A stretch of DNA of 39,879 nucleotides from Nostoc sp. UCD121 (GTDB lineage Bacteria; Cyanobacteriota; Cyanobacteriia; Cyanobacteriales; Nostocaceae). Within the stretch, counting starts at the first letter, position 1; the number at the start of each line of letters is the position of its first letter. Shown here in pieces: positions 8,603 to 17,074 of this stretch. Under the pieces are notes generated by a model. The model searched no databases, had not been told where the DNA came from, and saw only the letters and a list, made by a program, of their open reading frames with translations. The stretch covers positions 1 to 39,879 of the forward strand of contig NZ_JACKZS010000052.1 in NCBI RefSeq assembly GCF_014222285.1, in the 5' to 3' direction. The translations under genes were made by a program, and so were the position numbers.

Positions 8603-8997
8603 TTCCTCCGATTTAGAGTTCTCTGTGCAATTTCTTTTAGTTCTGGCGAAGTTAGTGGAGCCAAGTAATCAAAAATCTTCTTATTACGAATAAATTCATT
8701 ACTATAAAAAAAAGTATTATTGCAAGCGTAAGCAGATAGATTTAAAGGAAAATCATCTTGATCGGAACCTCTAATATTGACATCTGCGCCAGCCTTAACT
8801 AGCAATTTAACTATATCTAGAGATTCTTCAAAAACTGCATATATTAAAGGACTCCAATAAAGTTCGCTGCTGTCTCTAGCATTGATATCTTGCTGAACGG
8901 AAATAAGAGCTTGAACTTCTTCCAAGTAATGAAAGCGAATTGCTCGAATCAGTGCTTCGGCAAAATCTTCATCAGGTATAATGTAGTCTCCATACAT
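8599..8997 (-). CDS. Short ankyrin-repeat protein
   Basis: 132 residues with a strong AGGAGG ribosome-binding site upstream of the ATG at 8997. One clear ankyrin repeat spans about 48-80 (WSPLIYAVFEESLDIVKLLV, then KAGADVNIRG), flanked by two degenerate repeats, including ALIRAIRFHYLEEVQALISV before it. The tail FDYLAPLTSPELKEIAQRTL is typical of small cyanobacterial ankyrin proteins. These act as protein-binding adaptors; the partner is unknown. Its 3' end overlaps the convergent truncated gene by 4 bp. Confidence 0.85.
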   Translation of the reverse strand: MYGDYIIPDEDFAEALIRAIRFHYLEEVQALISVQQDINARDSSELYWSPLIYAVFEESLDIVKLLVKAGADVNIRGSDQDDFPLNLSAYACNNTFFYSNEFIRNKKIFDYLAPLTSPELKEIAQRTLNRRN

Positions 8998-9115
8998 TAT
9001 TTTTTCCTCCTGCTAGTTTTTAGAATTATTTAGTACAAGTAAGTGAGCGTAAGTAACTAACTAAAGGTTTGTAGTAAGCGGCTCTTGGTAATTTAGACAT
9101 ATTGCAAGAATAGCG

Positions 9116-10081
9116 ATGACTCATTACATTTTAAAAGCTACCAAGGAAACTGTACATCTGGGTGGTTTCTGCCATCTGCTAGAACCAGCACTCACTATTG
9201 ATTCTGGTGATACGGTTGATGTGGAAACTTATACTGGGTACTATGTTTACGACAAAGCACCACCTGAATTTGTCACGCCAGAATTTCTCGATATCTGCCA
9301 AAATCTTTTACCAGAACGCAAGATTGCTGGGGGGCCGCATTTACTCACAGGGCCGATTTATATACGTGATGCCGAACCAGGGGATATTTTAGAAGTACAA
9401 TTAGATGCGATCGCACCTAGTGTACCCGTTGGCTTCAATGCCATTCGTACAGGCTGGGGAGCTTTACCACATCAGTTTCCTCAACCTGCTTTAAGATTCA
9501 TTCCTCTAGATTTAGCAAACAATATCGCGGAATTTCCGGCGGGTGCTGGCATAAAAATTCCCCTCAAACCGTTTTTTGGAATTCTTGGTGTCGCTACTCC
9601 AGAAACCTCCCGAACTTCTGTCCCACCAGGTTCTTACGGTGGTAATATCGACAACCGGGAATTACAAGCTGGTTCTCGTTTATTTTTGCCAATTTTCGTA
9701 CCAGGTGCATTATTTTCTATTGGTGATGGACATTCTGCACAGGGAGATGGCGAAGTAAATGTTACCGCCATTGAAACTTCCATGAATGGTAGAATTACCC
9801 TCAAACTTCGCAAGGATTTAAAACTGACAACACCAATTGCTGAAACTCCAACTCATATCATTACAATGGGGTTTGCCCAAACCTTAGATGAAGCTTTAGA
9901 ATTAGCTTTAAAAAACATGATTGATTTTCTGGAACGCTTTGCAAATTTGTCGCCAGAAGATGCTTATGTGTTATGTAGTTTAGCTGTGAATTTTCATATC
10001 ACTCAAGTTGTGAACAGTCCCCAAAAAGGTGTGCATGGAATGCTGCCTAAATCAATTTTTTCCAAGAAAATTAATTTATAA
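9116..10081 (+). CDS. Acetamidase/formamidase family protein
   Basis: 321 residues. The family hydrolyses formamide or short amides to ammonia and the acid, and is cytosolic with a beta-sandwich fold. Supporting segments are THPYILKA-like N-terminal MTHYILKATKETVHLG, TGPIYIRDAEPGDILEVQL, PFFGILGVATPE, PPGSYGGNIDNRELQAGSRL and IGDGHSAQGDGEVNVTAIET. All are diagnostic of the FmdA/AmdA family and collinear. Length matches the family. It stands alone without urea or amide transport genes nearby, so the in vivo substrate is open. A hairpin follows its stop codon. Confidence 0.92.
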   Translation: MTHYILKATKETVHLGGFCHLLEPALTIDSGDTVDVETYTGYYVYDKAPPEFVTPEFLDICQNLLPERKIAGGPHLLTGPIYIRDAEPGDILEVQLDAIAPSVPVGFNAIRTGWGALPHQFPQPALRFIPLDLANNIAEFPAGAGIKIPLKPFFGILGVATPETSRTSVPPGSYGGNIDNRELQAGSRLFLPIFVPGALFSIGDGHSAQGDGEVNVTAIETSMNGRITLKLRKDLKLTTPIAETPTHIITMGFAQTLDEALELALKNMIDFLERFANLSPEDAYVLCSLAVNFHITQVVNSPQKGVHGMLPKSIFSKKINL

Positions 10082-10102
10082 TTTGTGAGAATTGAAATGC
10101 CC

Positions 10103-10135
10103 AGATTCCCGATTGATTTAAGAAGTCGGAAATCT
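10103..10135. terminator. Inverted repeat downstream of the amidase gene
   Basis: AGATTCCCGATT (10103-10114) pairs with AAGTCGGAAATCT (to 10135) with two mismatches, giving a stem of about 12 bp. It lies 22 bp after the amidase stop codon, followed by TTGTTG rather than a clean T-run. It may be a terminator or a copy of a palindrome that recurs in Nostoc intergenic DNA. Confidence 0.45.
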
Positions 10136-10204
10136 TGTTGCTCAGGAAGCTTGTAAATTTATAGGTGCTATATCTTTCCAAGACTCTGATTCATTAGCAG
10201 CGCA

Positions 10205-10441
10205 CTAAAGATCATATTTTTCTTGGAGATTTAACCAAAGTTCAGGAGTAGTTTGCAAAGCAATAGCCAAACGAAGCGCCATATTCGGCGTAACACTTGC
10301 TTGCTCGTTAACTATCTCAGATACAGTTTTACGAGACACATTAAGAATATCAGCAAAGTTAGTAATTGTGATATTTAGCGGTTCCAGGTACTAACGCTTG
10401 ATTAATCCGCCAGGATGTATAGGTTTTCTTTTTGCAATCAT
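10205..10441 (-). pseudogene. higA: HigA-type XRE antitoxin gene interrupted by an in-frame amber codon
   Basis: One reading frame encodes MIAKRKPIHPGGLIKR, then TAG (10393-10391), then YLEPLNITITNFADILNVSR, KTVSEIVNEQASVTPNMALR and LAIALQTTPELWLNLQEKYDL. The two halves together match the HigA/VapI antitoxin family end to end: HPG near the start, LEPL(N/G)IT, a helix-turn-helix and the signature TPELWLNLQEKYDL. The frame is intact except for codon 17, where relatives have Gln, Glu or a similar residue, and TAG is one base from CAG. No HigB toxin gene precedes it: only 50 bp separates it from the FMN reductase gene. It is therefore probably an inactivated orphan antitoxin, unless the stop is a sequencing error. 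Confidence 0.82.
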
Positions 10442-10458
10442 CCTTAACTCTTAATGAT

Positions 10459-10484
10459 AGGTGTTCGCTATTTACTGAACACCT
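10459..10484. terminator. Hairpin between the FMN reductase gene and the broken antitoxin gene
   Basis: AGGTGTTC (10459-10466) pairs perfectly with GAACACCT (10477-10484) around a 10-nt loop. On the minus strand it follows the stop codon of the FMN reductase gene by about 8 bases and is not followed by a strong T-run. It may be a weak terminator, or an operator in front of the antitoxin gene. Confidence 0.45.
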
Positions 10485-10491
10485 GAAGAAT

Positions 10492-11070
10492 TTAGTTAAG
10501 CTTCAGCAATATCTTTGTTAAGCCAGCGCCTAACTGCTGAACAGATTCTTGCTGTTTAGCATCTTTTAATGTCCCATCACCATTAAAGGCTTCGTAAGCT
10601 TTGGTTACTGCTATTTGGTCGGGAAGTACCAAAACTTTGATGTTTCCCAAAATAGACCGCAGGTGAACCAAGCCACGCAAACCACCAAGAGCGCCTGGGG
10701 AAGCACTCATAATAGTAGCAACCTTACCTGCAAAAGCAGCCAATGGTGCTTCATTTGGGGCTGGACGGGATGCCCAGTCAATGGCATTCTTCAAAACTGC
10801 TGTGAGTGAACTGTTATATTCCGGCGAAGCAATCAGCAATCCTTGATGAGAAATCATCAAGTCCTTAAAAGTGCGGGCGTTGGCAGGTAGTCCTTCTTGA
10901 GCTTCCAAATCTTCATCATACAGAGGTAGAGGCAAATCGCGCAGGTCTATATAAGTCACTTCTGCGCCTGTCGCCTGAGCGCCAGATGCCGCGATTTTTA
11001 CCAATTTTTTGTTGTAAGAATCAATCCGAGTGCTGCCGGCAAAGGCAAGGATTTTAGGTGTAGATGCCAT
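10492..11070 (-). CDS. NADPH-dependent FMN reductase family protein
   Basis: 192 residues, flavodoxin-like fold. KILAFAGSTRIDSYNKKLVK is the phosphate-binding loop for FMN. LRDLPLPLYDEDLEAQEGLP and LLIASPEYNSSLTAVLKNAI are signature segments, the latter with the (S/P)PEYN motif that contacts the isoalloxazine ring. The family reduces FMN, quinones or azo compounds with NAD(P)H. I chose the ATG at 11070 because the protein then begins MASTPKILAFAGSTR, as relatives do. An ATG at 11112 would add 14 unconserved residues, though an AGGA lies near it. It is divergent from the P450 gene with a 182-bp gap from this start. Confidence 0.9.
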   Translation of the reverse strand: MASTPKILAFAGSTRIDSYNKKLVKIAASGAQATGAEVTYIDLRDLPLPLYDEDLEAQEGLPANARTFKDLMISHQGLLIASPEYNSSLTAVLKNAIDWASRPAPNEAPLAAFAGKVATIMSASPGALGGLRGLVHLRSILGNIKVLVLPDQIAVTKAYEAFNGDGTLKDAKQQESVQQLGAGLTKILLKLN

Positions 11071-11252
11071 AGTTCTAGATTGAATGGGAAGAATTAATCT
11101 GTTCAGTTGCATTATCCTGTTTTCAGGCGATCGCTATTTGCTACCTTTAGATTTTCTTTAGAAACCACTCAACTGAGAACCTCGGTAAACCAATCTGGAA
11201 ACAATACGGTAGTATCTGAATAATCTAAGTTTTGTTGGGCAAAGGCGGATTT

Positions 11253-12803
11253 ATGTTCCAAGAGATTGCTGCTCAAATTACTTTTTCTGACTCATTTCCA
11301 TATTTAGTTACAGCTTTAGGCATTACTAGCACAGCGGGAATATTTGGTTGGCGGTGGTGGAAACAAAAGAACACTTACAAATCTCTACAGTCCTTGCCCT
11401 CTCCTAAAAGGCACTGGCTATTAGGAAATATTCCTCAAGTATTAGCAGCAGTGAAAGAGAAGAAATTCTTCCAACTATTGTTTGATTGGAGCCAGCAGCT
11501 AGGCCCAATGTATGTTTACTGGGCTGGCTTTCCAGTTCTCGTTTTGAGTAAACCAAAAATTATCGAAGACACCATTGTTAATGGGATGAGAGACGGTAGC
11601 CTAATTAGGTCACAGCGAGCGAGCAAAGCTTGGAACGACATTGGTGGGCCCATTCTTTTAGGTCAAAATGGAAGTGAGTGGCAGTACAGACGCAAGGCTT
11701 GGAACCCTGAATTTAGTTCTAGTGGTCTTTCCAAATATGTGGAAATTATTAGTCACGCTTGCGAACAAGTAATTGAGAAAATTCAGTCAAATGCCTCGCC
11801 AGAAGTTCAGGTAGATCCTCTATTTGTAGAACTAACAATGAGGGTGATTTCCTCTCTTGTACTGGGTATTCCTGTAGATAAAAACATTCCTACTCATGAA
11901 GGACAACCCCTTGATGTTCTCAAGGTGTACGAGGCGATGTCTATTGTCGGCTATCGCTTTCTACGGGTAGCTACTGGCGAGAAGATATGGATGAAGTATC
12001 TGCCAACTAAGAACTCACGAGATTATTGGGCAGCAAGGCGATATTTAGAAGAGTTTATTACTCCCCGTGTAGACTTAGCTTTACAGATGAGAGAACAAAA
12101 TCAGACCGATTTACCACAGGTAAGTCCTTTGTTCCAAGAATCAATGTTAGTGAAAATAGCTGCCAAAGAACCAAAATACAATCGGGAAACACTGATAGCA
12201 GAAGTTATTGAACTTTTAATCGCTGGTACTGATACCACGGCTCATACTTTATCTTTTGCAATAGGAGAGTTGGCCTTAAATCCAAGAGTTTTTCAGCAAG
12301 CACAGGCCGTTGTTGACCAAGCTTGGGAAAGTCAAGGCAGTATTAATGGAGAAAGCCTCAAGGAATTGAATTACATCCGCGCTATTCTCAAGGAAACTTT
12401 GCGCCTTTATTCCGTCGCCTCTGGCTCGACTTCATTGGAGGCTCAACGTGACACTGTTATTGAGGGTACGGTTATTCCTCGTGGCACGAAAATATTCTGG
12501 TCAATGCTTGCTGCTGGACGAGATCCAGAAGTCTATTCGCATCCCGATGAATTTCTGCCGGAGCGTTGGTTAGACAAGAGTAAGGAAAATAGTCAACTGC
12601 CAATGATAGACTTTGGCTCAGGTTCTCATCGTTGCTTGGGAGAGCATTTGTCAATGCTAGAAGGAACGATGATGCTGGCACTACTGCTTTACTACTTTGA
12701 CTGGGAGTTGGTCAACGGTCGCTCATCTCTGGAACAGTTACAGCAAAACCTTTTGATTTATCCGCCTGATAGAATGCCGGTGCGTTTTCGGTTGAGAAAG
12801 TAG
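11253..12803 (+). CDS. Cytochrome P450 with N-terminal membrane anchor
   Basis: 516 residues from the ATG at 11253, which has AAGGCGGA just upstream; an earlier TTG at 11232 lies before that site and is less likely. A hydrophobic anchor (about 17-33) precedes a WRWWKQKN stop-transfer stretch and a proline-rich hinge. The I-helix reads IAGTDTTAHT, the K-helix ETLR, and the heme loop FGSGSHRCLGEHLS with ligand Cys461. P450s insert oxygen using electrons from a redox partner. No ferredoxin or reductase specific to it is adjacent, although an FMN reductase gene is divergent from it. The substrate cannot be told from sequence. Cyanobacterial relatives in the CYP110/CYP120 sphere act on fatty acids, retinoids or terpenoids; that comparison is from memory. 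Confidence 0.92.
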   Translation: MFQEIAAQITFSDSFPYLVTALGITSTAGIFGWRWWKQKNTYKSLQSLPSPKRHWLLGNIPQVLAAVKEKKFFQLLFDWSQQLGPMYVYWAGFPVLVLSKPKIIEDTIVNGMRDGSLIRSQRASKAWNDIGGPILLGQNGSEWQYRRKAWNPEFSSSGLSKYVEIISHACEQVIEKIQSNASPEVQVDPLFVELTMRVISSLVLGIPVDKNIPTHEGQPLDVLKVYEAMSIVGYRFLRVATGEKIWMKYLPTKNSRDYWAARRYLEEFITPRVDLALQMREQNQTDLPQVSPLFQESMLVKIAAKEPKYNRETLIAEVIELLIAGTDTTAHTLSFAIGELALNPRVFQQAQAVVDQAWESQGSINGESLKELNYIRAILKETLRLYSVASGSTSLEAQRDTVIEGTVIPRGTKIFWSMLAAGRDPEVYSHPDEFLPERWLDKSKENSQLPMIDFGSGSHRCLGEHLSMLEGTMMLALLLYYFDWELVNGRSSLEQLQQNLLIYPPDRMPVRFRLRK

Positions 12804-12859
12804 GGATAATAACGGCGGTTGACGCATTCATTGCCATTGCAGGATATTGCCAAATTTGA

Positions 12860-13117
12860 TTTGCGATCGCGAGTTCAGTGAGTGCGCTGAAGGATTTACA
12901 AGAGGAATATTTAGCCCAATGGACAGCTTATGAACCAATGTCATGTTTACTAGAAGCTTGGACATTAACCAAACCTTTATGTGCTTTACATCATGCAGTT
13001 TCATATCAGCATATTGTCGCTTGTTTAGAACCAAGGGCAAAACAAGAGTTGAGTAAGGCTTTGCCCCATTTTCTGCGAGAGCTTTTAAAATGCACAATTG
13101 AACTGGTTGAAAAATAA
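12860..13117 (+). pseudogene. C-terminal remnant of an aminoglycoside-phosphotransferase-family kinase
   Basis: An open stretch after TGA at 12857 encodes ALKDLQEEYLAQWTAYEPMS, then CLLEAWTLTKPLCALHHAVS and YQHIVACLEPRAKQELSKAL, ending PHFLRELLKCTIELVEK. The YLxxWTxYE, LHHAVSYQHIVAxLEP and PHFLRELL segments match the last 80 residues of APH-fold kinases found in cyanobacteria. The ATP-binding lobe and the catalytic HGD and IDWE motifs are absent. A GTG at 12878 could start a short peptide, but I read it as the tail of a deleted gene lying between the P450 and DUF4112 genes. Confidence 0.6.
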
Positions 13118-13128
13118 TGAGTATAGGC

Positions 13129-13533
13129 TTAAACTTGGCTGAACTTACCAGAGTAAAGTTCATCAGACACTTCTTTGAGTTTTGGTTCAACTACTGTCAA
13201 ATGTTGCTCCAAAATTGCCAAATTGCGAATATTAGACTTATAGAAAGCATCAAATAAATCACCCACTAAAGGCACAGTACCAACGACTGTTTCCAAACCA
13301 ACATTAAAAATCATTTTGGCTAAATCTTGACGTGGAATGCCAAAACGGGTAGCTAAAAATATGATGTAAGCTGAAAACGCTGTACTGATTAAATCACCAG
13401 CACCTGGAACCAAACCGATAATTGGGTCTATTCCAATACGAAAACCTGTTAGAGGGATGCGTATAGATGTATCCATCAAACGGCTGAGTTTGCGGATGCG
13501 ATTGAGAGTAGCGAGGCGTTTAGCAGCGTCCAT
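13129..13533 (-). CDS. DUF4112 domain membrane protein
   Basis: 134 residues. RLMDTSIRIPLTGFRIGIDP, IIGLVPGAGDLISTAFSAYI and TVVGTVPLVGDLFDAFYKSN are the two glycine/proline-rich motifs that define DUF4112. They lie in weakly hydrophobic segments likely to associate with the membrane. The family is widespread and uncharacterised. It starts at ATG 13533 and stands alone; its stop is 11 bp from the convergent phosphotransferase remnant. Confidence 0.88.
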   Translation of the reverse strand: MDAAKRLATLNRIRKLSRLMDTSIRIPLTGFRIGIDPIIGLVPGAGDLISTAFSAYIIFLATRFGIPRQDLAKMIFNVGLETVVGTVPLVGDLFDAFYKSNIRNLAILEQHLTVVEPKLKEVSDELYSGKFSQV

Positions 13534-13670
13534 AGTTTCTGATATTTACACTACTCTTAATTTGCACAATTTCTAATTATTTGTCTTGTACCGTCAGAAA
13601 GAAATGCCAAACCTTCGCCCTGTTTTAGAAAAGTTTCAAGAATACAAAAAAGCGGCGAATTTCAGATGTT

Positions 13671-14405
13671 CTACAGCATTTTTTCCAAGAACTGCTTGGC
13701 GCGATCGCACTGAGGATTTTGAAAAAACTCGCCAGGGGTAGTATCTTCTGCTAAACTTCCCTGGTCGAGGAACATAATCCGATTGGCAACTTCTTTGGCA
13801 AAGCCCATTTCATGGGTAACGATCGCCATTGTCATTCCAGATAGCGCTAAAGCTTTCATCACTTCTAGGACATCCTTAACCATTTCGGGATCTAGTGCAG
13901 AGGTGGGTTCATCAAACAAAATCATCTCAGGTTCCATTGCTAATGCACGGGCGATCGCTACTCGCTGTTTTTGTCCCCCAGATAATTTGGAGGGATAGAC
14001 AGACACTTTTTCTTCTAAACCTACCTTAGCAAGCAATTCTAAGCCATGTTGTTCTGCTTTTTGCTTGTTTATTCCTTTTACCTTTATAGGTGCGTAGGTG
14101 ACATTTTGCAGCACATTCATGTGGGGAAACAAATTAAAATGCTGAAATACCATCACCAAATGCTGGCGCACTTTAGCGATGTTTGCTTTAGGCTTGGTAA
14201 TTTCTTGGTCATGAAAGTAGATTCTGCCTCTGGTGGGTTGTTCTAGCAAGTTTATGCATCGCAGAAAGGTAGATTTCCCTGAACCAGAAGGGCCTAATAT
14301 GGCAACCACTTCGCCTTGGTAAAACTCAGTGGAAATATCTTTGAGTACGTCGAGTTTGCCAAAGGATTTAGATAAGAATTCCGTGCGAATTACTACATTA
14401 TTCAC
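13671..14405 (-). CDS. glnQ: Polar amino acid ABC transporter ATP-binding protein (GlnQ-type)
   Basis: 244 residues. Walker A is GPSGSGKS (about 37-44), the Q-loop sits in [14 protein letters not shown], the signature is LSGGQKQR, Walker B is [13 protein letters not shown] and the switch is TH. The QHFNLFPHM segment and family length (about 240) place it with GlnQ/HisP-like importers of glutamine, glutamate or basic amino acids. Its start codon lies within the end of the upstream binding-protein/permease gene (8-bp overlap), so the two are translationally coupled. The exact substrate is not determinable. Confidence 0.93.
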   Translation of the reverse strand: MNNVVIRTEFLSKSFGKLDVLKDISTEFYQGEVVAILGPSGSGKSTFLRCINLLEQPTRGRIYFHDQEITKPKANIAKVRQHLVMVFQHFNLFPHMNVLQNVTYAPIKVKGINKQKAEQHGLELLAKVGLEEKVSVYPSKLSGGQKQRVAIARALAMEPEMILFDEPTSALDPEMVKDVLEVMKALALSGMTMAIVTHEMGFAKEVANRIMFLDQGSLAEDTTPGEFFQNPQCDRAKQFLEKML

Positions 14406-15903
14406 TTTCCCGTAACCTCCTTTCTAAAGCTGATGCACCCAAAGTCATACCCATCACCAAAACATAGTAGATTAAACCTGCAAATAACAGTGGTTCAAAA
14501 TAAATATATTTGTTTGCACCAACAATTTGGGCACTGCGTAATATTTCCACCACCCCAATGGTTGACACCAGCGCGGAATCTTTGAGCAATCCGATAGTTT
14601 CATTTACCAATGCTGGGAGAATGTTCTTCAATGCTTGCGGTAAAATCACATCCCACATCATCAACCAAAAAGGAACACCCATAGACATCGCTGCTTCACT
14701 TTGCCCTTTATCCACCGCTTGAATCCCACCTCTGATGGTTTCCGACATATAAGCGCCAGAATTCAGGGTAAAAGTTAACACCCCTGCTTGCAATGCGGAA
14801 ATGTCATAGCCTGTAAGCTGGGGTGTTGCGTAGTAAACCAACGCCAACTGTAATAACAAAGGTGTACCTCGAAAAACAGAGGTGTAGGCGTTAGCAACCC
14901 AGGTAAGCGGTTTGATACCAAGAATTTTTAATAGAGATAGTATTGTTCCCCAGATTAACCCCAAGGTTACAGATAATAGCGTGAACAACAAAGTTAAAGG
15001 GATTCCCCACAAAATAAAGGGAATATCTGGAAGAATTCTGGTAAAGTCTAGATTCAATCCGCCTTTGACAGGAGTTGAAGATGCAGGATTGGCGGCGGTA
15101 TTCTCTGAAAACCATTTGGCGACAAGTTTATTCAATGTGCCATCGTCCTTCATTTGTTGAAGAACTTTGTTAAAGGGTTCTACAAAAGAAGAACCTTTAG
15201 GAAAAGCGATCGCAGATCCACTTGCTTCCTCTGAGGGAATTGTATTAAATTCTAAATCTGGGTTAGCTTGGGCAAATCCCTTAGCGACGGTATCCTCAAC
15301 AATTGCGGCATCAATCCGCCCAGATTTGATTTCTTGAACTACTTCCGGCACTCTGTTGAGTTGTTTTAGCTGAATACCCGCAACTTTTTTAGCAATTTTC
15401 TGGGCATTTTGTTCCTGTATCGTTCCTAGTTGTACCCCAACCTTTTTTCCTGATAAATCTTGGGGCTGCTTGAGGTTGCTACCTTTGGAAGCGACAATAG
15501 TATCTTTGGCTTCGTAATAAATAATTGAAAAATCAATATTTTTCTGACGTTCTGGAGTCGGAGTCATCCCAGCCATTACAAAGTCAGCGCGATTTGCTTG
15601 GAGTGCAGGGATCAATCCATTAAAATCGGATTCCATTATTTGAAGTTTAAACCCTAGCTTTTCAGCCAGGGTTTTGGCAATATCTATATCAAAGCCAACG
15701 ATTTGGCGTAGGCGTAGCCCGTCGTAGACATCGCCTCCTTTAGTATCATAAAACTCATAAGGGGGATAATCTGGGGAAGTAATCATCGTCAGGGTGTCTT
15801 TCCCTAAAGATGAGACAGCTTTGAGAGAATTGTTATGTCCGATGATGATGCTGATTACTACTGCTACAACTAGTATTGTTGATAGCCATACTTTTTTCTT
15901 CAT
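14398..15903 (-). CDS. Polar amino acid ABC transporter, fused substrate-binding protein and permease
   Basis: 501 residues from the ATG at 15903 ([20 protein letters not shown], a signal anchor). A TTG 72 bp upstream lies in repeat DNA and is unlikely. Residues about 35-270 form an SBP_bac_3 binding domain ([54 protein letters not shown]). From about 290 a BPD_transp_1 permease follows with several membrane helices and the EAA loop ([20 protein letters not shown]). Binding-protein/permease fusions are known among glutamine-type importers. It works with the overlapping ATPase gene. An extra [13 protein letters not shown] stretch between YDTKGGD and IVGFDID comes from a short dispersed repeat inserted in frame. 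Confidence 0.92.
   Translation of the reverse strand: MKKKVWLSTILVVAVVISIIIGHNNSLKAVSSLGKDTLTMITSPDYPPYEFYDTKGGDVYDGLRLRQIVGFDIDIAKTLAEKLGFKLQIMESDFNGLIPALQANRADFVMAGMTPTPERQKNIDFSIIYYEAKDTIVASKGSNLKQPQDLSGKKVGVQLGTIQEQNAQKIAKKVAGIQLKQLNRVPEVVQEIKSGRIDAAIVEDTVAKGFAQANPDLEFNTIPSEEASGSAIAFPKGSSFVEPFNKVLQQMKDDGTLNKLVAKWFSENTAANPASSTPVKGGLNLDFTRILPDIPFILWGIPLTLLFTLLSVTLGLIWGTILSLLKILGIKPLTWVANAYTSVFRGTPLLLQLALVYYATPQLTGYDISALQAGVLTFTLNSGAYMSETIRGGIQAVDKGQSEAAMSMGVPFWLMMWDVILPQALKNILPALVNETIGLLKDSALVSTIGVVEILRSAQIVGANKYIYFEPLLFAGLIYYVLVMGMTLGASALERRLRESE
15706..15734. repeat. Short dispersed repeat inserted in frame in a coding region
   Basis: The 29 bp starting GCGTAGGCGTAGCCCGTCGT and ending AGACATCGC are a sequence I recognise as widely scattered in Nostoc genomes, like the small dispersed repeats described there. 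Here it sits inside the binding-protein domain and is read as part of [10 protein letters not shown]. Relatives go from a glycine-rich turn directly to IVGFDIDIA, so the repeat probably added about 10 residues without breaking the frame. Confidence 0.72.
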
Positions 15904-15966
15904 AAAGTTGATAATTATATAATTTAAATTCTGCACCTTAAACGCGTAAAATCGTGGTTTAAAATT

Positions 15967-16013
15967 TAAACGCAAAGGGGCGCGGAGGTAAGCGCAGAGG
16001 TACGCAGAGAATT
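15967..16013. repeat. Dispersed GCAGAGG-type intergenic repeat
   Basis: AAACGCAAAGGGGCGCGGAG, GTAAGCGCAGAGG and TACGCAGAG are staggered variants of one G/A-rich unit common between genes in Nostoc genomes. It lies between panE and the ABC operon. A possible TTG start upstream of the binding-protein gene overlaps its edge, one reason to prefer the inner ATG. Confidence 0.6.
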
Positions 16014-16049
16014 TTTTATGAATTAATGAAATGTTGTAATTAGAGACTG

Positions 16050-17030
16050 TTAAATTCTGACTTTGGTCGCCTCCAGCAGCTTAACGCTGGCATAAATAGC
16101 ATCAATATAAGGTGTGGGAATTTGAGTAAGTTTTCCCAATTCTGCCACCGCGCCAACAATAGCGTCTATCTCCGTAGCGCGTCCGGCTTCAATATCTTGT
16201 AGCATAGATGTTTTATGGGCACCAACATTTTCTGCCCCATTAATTCGCTGCTCTAAACTAATACCAAACTTTATACCCAATTTTTCTGCGATCGCTTGAG
16301 TTTCTGTCATCATTTGCCGCGCTAGTTCACGCGTGAGGGGATAGCGGCAAATATCCTCTAAAGTAGCACCAGTCAGGGCACTAATCGGATTAAATGCCAC
16401 ATTACCCCACAACTTGATCCAAATTTCCGTGCGAATTTGATTGCGGATTGGTGCTTTGAATCCTGCCTGTTTTAAAGTCTGCGCCAGTAATTGGATGCGA
16501 TCGCTTTTACTACCATCGATTTCACCGAGAGTAAAGCGATCACCTTCAATATGTTTGATCATACCCGGTTCAATTATCTCTGTTGCCGGATAAACCACAC
16601 AACCAATAGCGCGTTCAACACCGATACTAGCTTCAATAATCCCATCTGGATCGACAGATTGAATCCGCGTACCTTCATACTCACTACCATGTTGACGAAA
16701 GTACCACCAAGGAACGCCATTTTGGGCTGTCACCACCATCGTGTGAGCATCGTAGAGTGCAGGGAGAAAAGGTGCGATCGCAGGCACACTGTGAGCCTTG
16801 ACAGTTAAAATTACTACATCCTGTGGTCCCGCTTCCTGAATATTGCTAGTTGCCAGAGACGGAGTAGCAATTTGGCTAGAACCGTCTGCCATGAGCAGCT
16901 TCAGCCCATTTTTTTGAATCGCCTCTAAATTGGAACCACGTGCAATCAGCGTCACTGCTTCCCCTGCCAGTGCCAGTTTTGCCCCTAAATATCCACCGAT
17001 TGCACCTGCGCCAACAATACAGATTTTCAT
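16050..17030 (-). CDS. panE: 2-dehydropantoate 2-reductase (ketopantoate reductase)
   Basis: 326 residues, cytosolic, NADPH-dependent reduction of ketopantoate to pantoate in pantothenate/CoA synthesis. The N-terminal Rossmann motif is GAGAIGGYLGAKLALAG, followed by VILTVKAHSVPAI with the conserved lysine of the family. NGVPWWYFRQHG and the C-terminal IWIKLWGNVAFNPISALTGA helix match ApbA/PanE proteins, as do the later KTSMLQDIEAGRATEIDAIV residues. The length is slightly above average. Some members of this family are paralogues with other oxo-acid substrates, so the precise role is probable rather than certain. Confidence 0.88.
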   Translation of the reverse strand: MKICIVGAGAIGGYLGAKLALAGEAVTLIARGSNLEAIQKNGLKLLMADGSSQIATPSLATSNIQEAGPQDVVILTVKAHSVPAIAPFLPALYDAHTMVVTAQNGVPWWYFRQHGSEYEGTRIQSVDPDGIIEASIGVERAIGCVVYPATEIIEPGMIKHIEGDRFTLGEIDGSKSDRIQLLAQTLKQAGFKAPIRNQIRTEIWIKLWGNVAFNPISALTGATLEDICRYPLTRELARQMMTETQAIAEKLGIKFGISLEQRINGAENVGAHKTSMLQDIEAGRATEIDAIVGAVAELGKLTQIPTPYIDAIYASVKLLEATKVRI

Positions 17031-17074
17031 TTTGTTTAGGGATAGTTAGCAAATAATCAATTACTTATTTACCC

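Noticed and set aside
12828..13190. 120-codon open frame on the minus strand behind the P450 gene
   Set aside because: It is antisense to the phosphotransferase remnant and overlaps the DUF4112 gene. No protein features.
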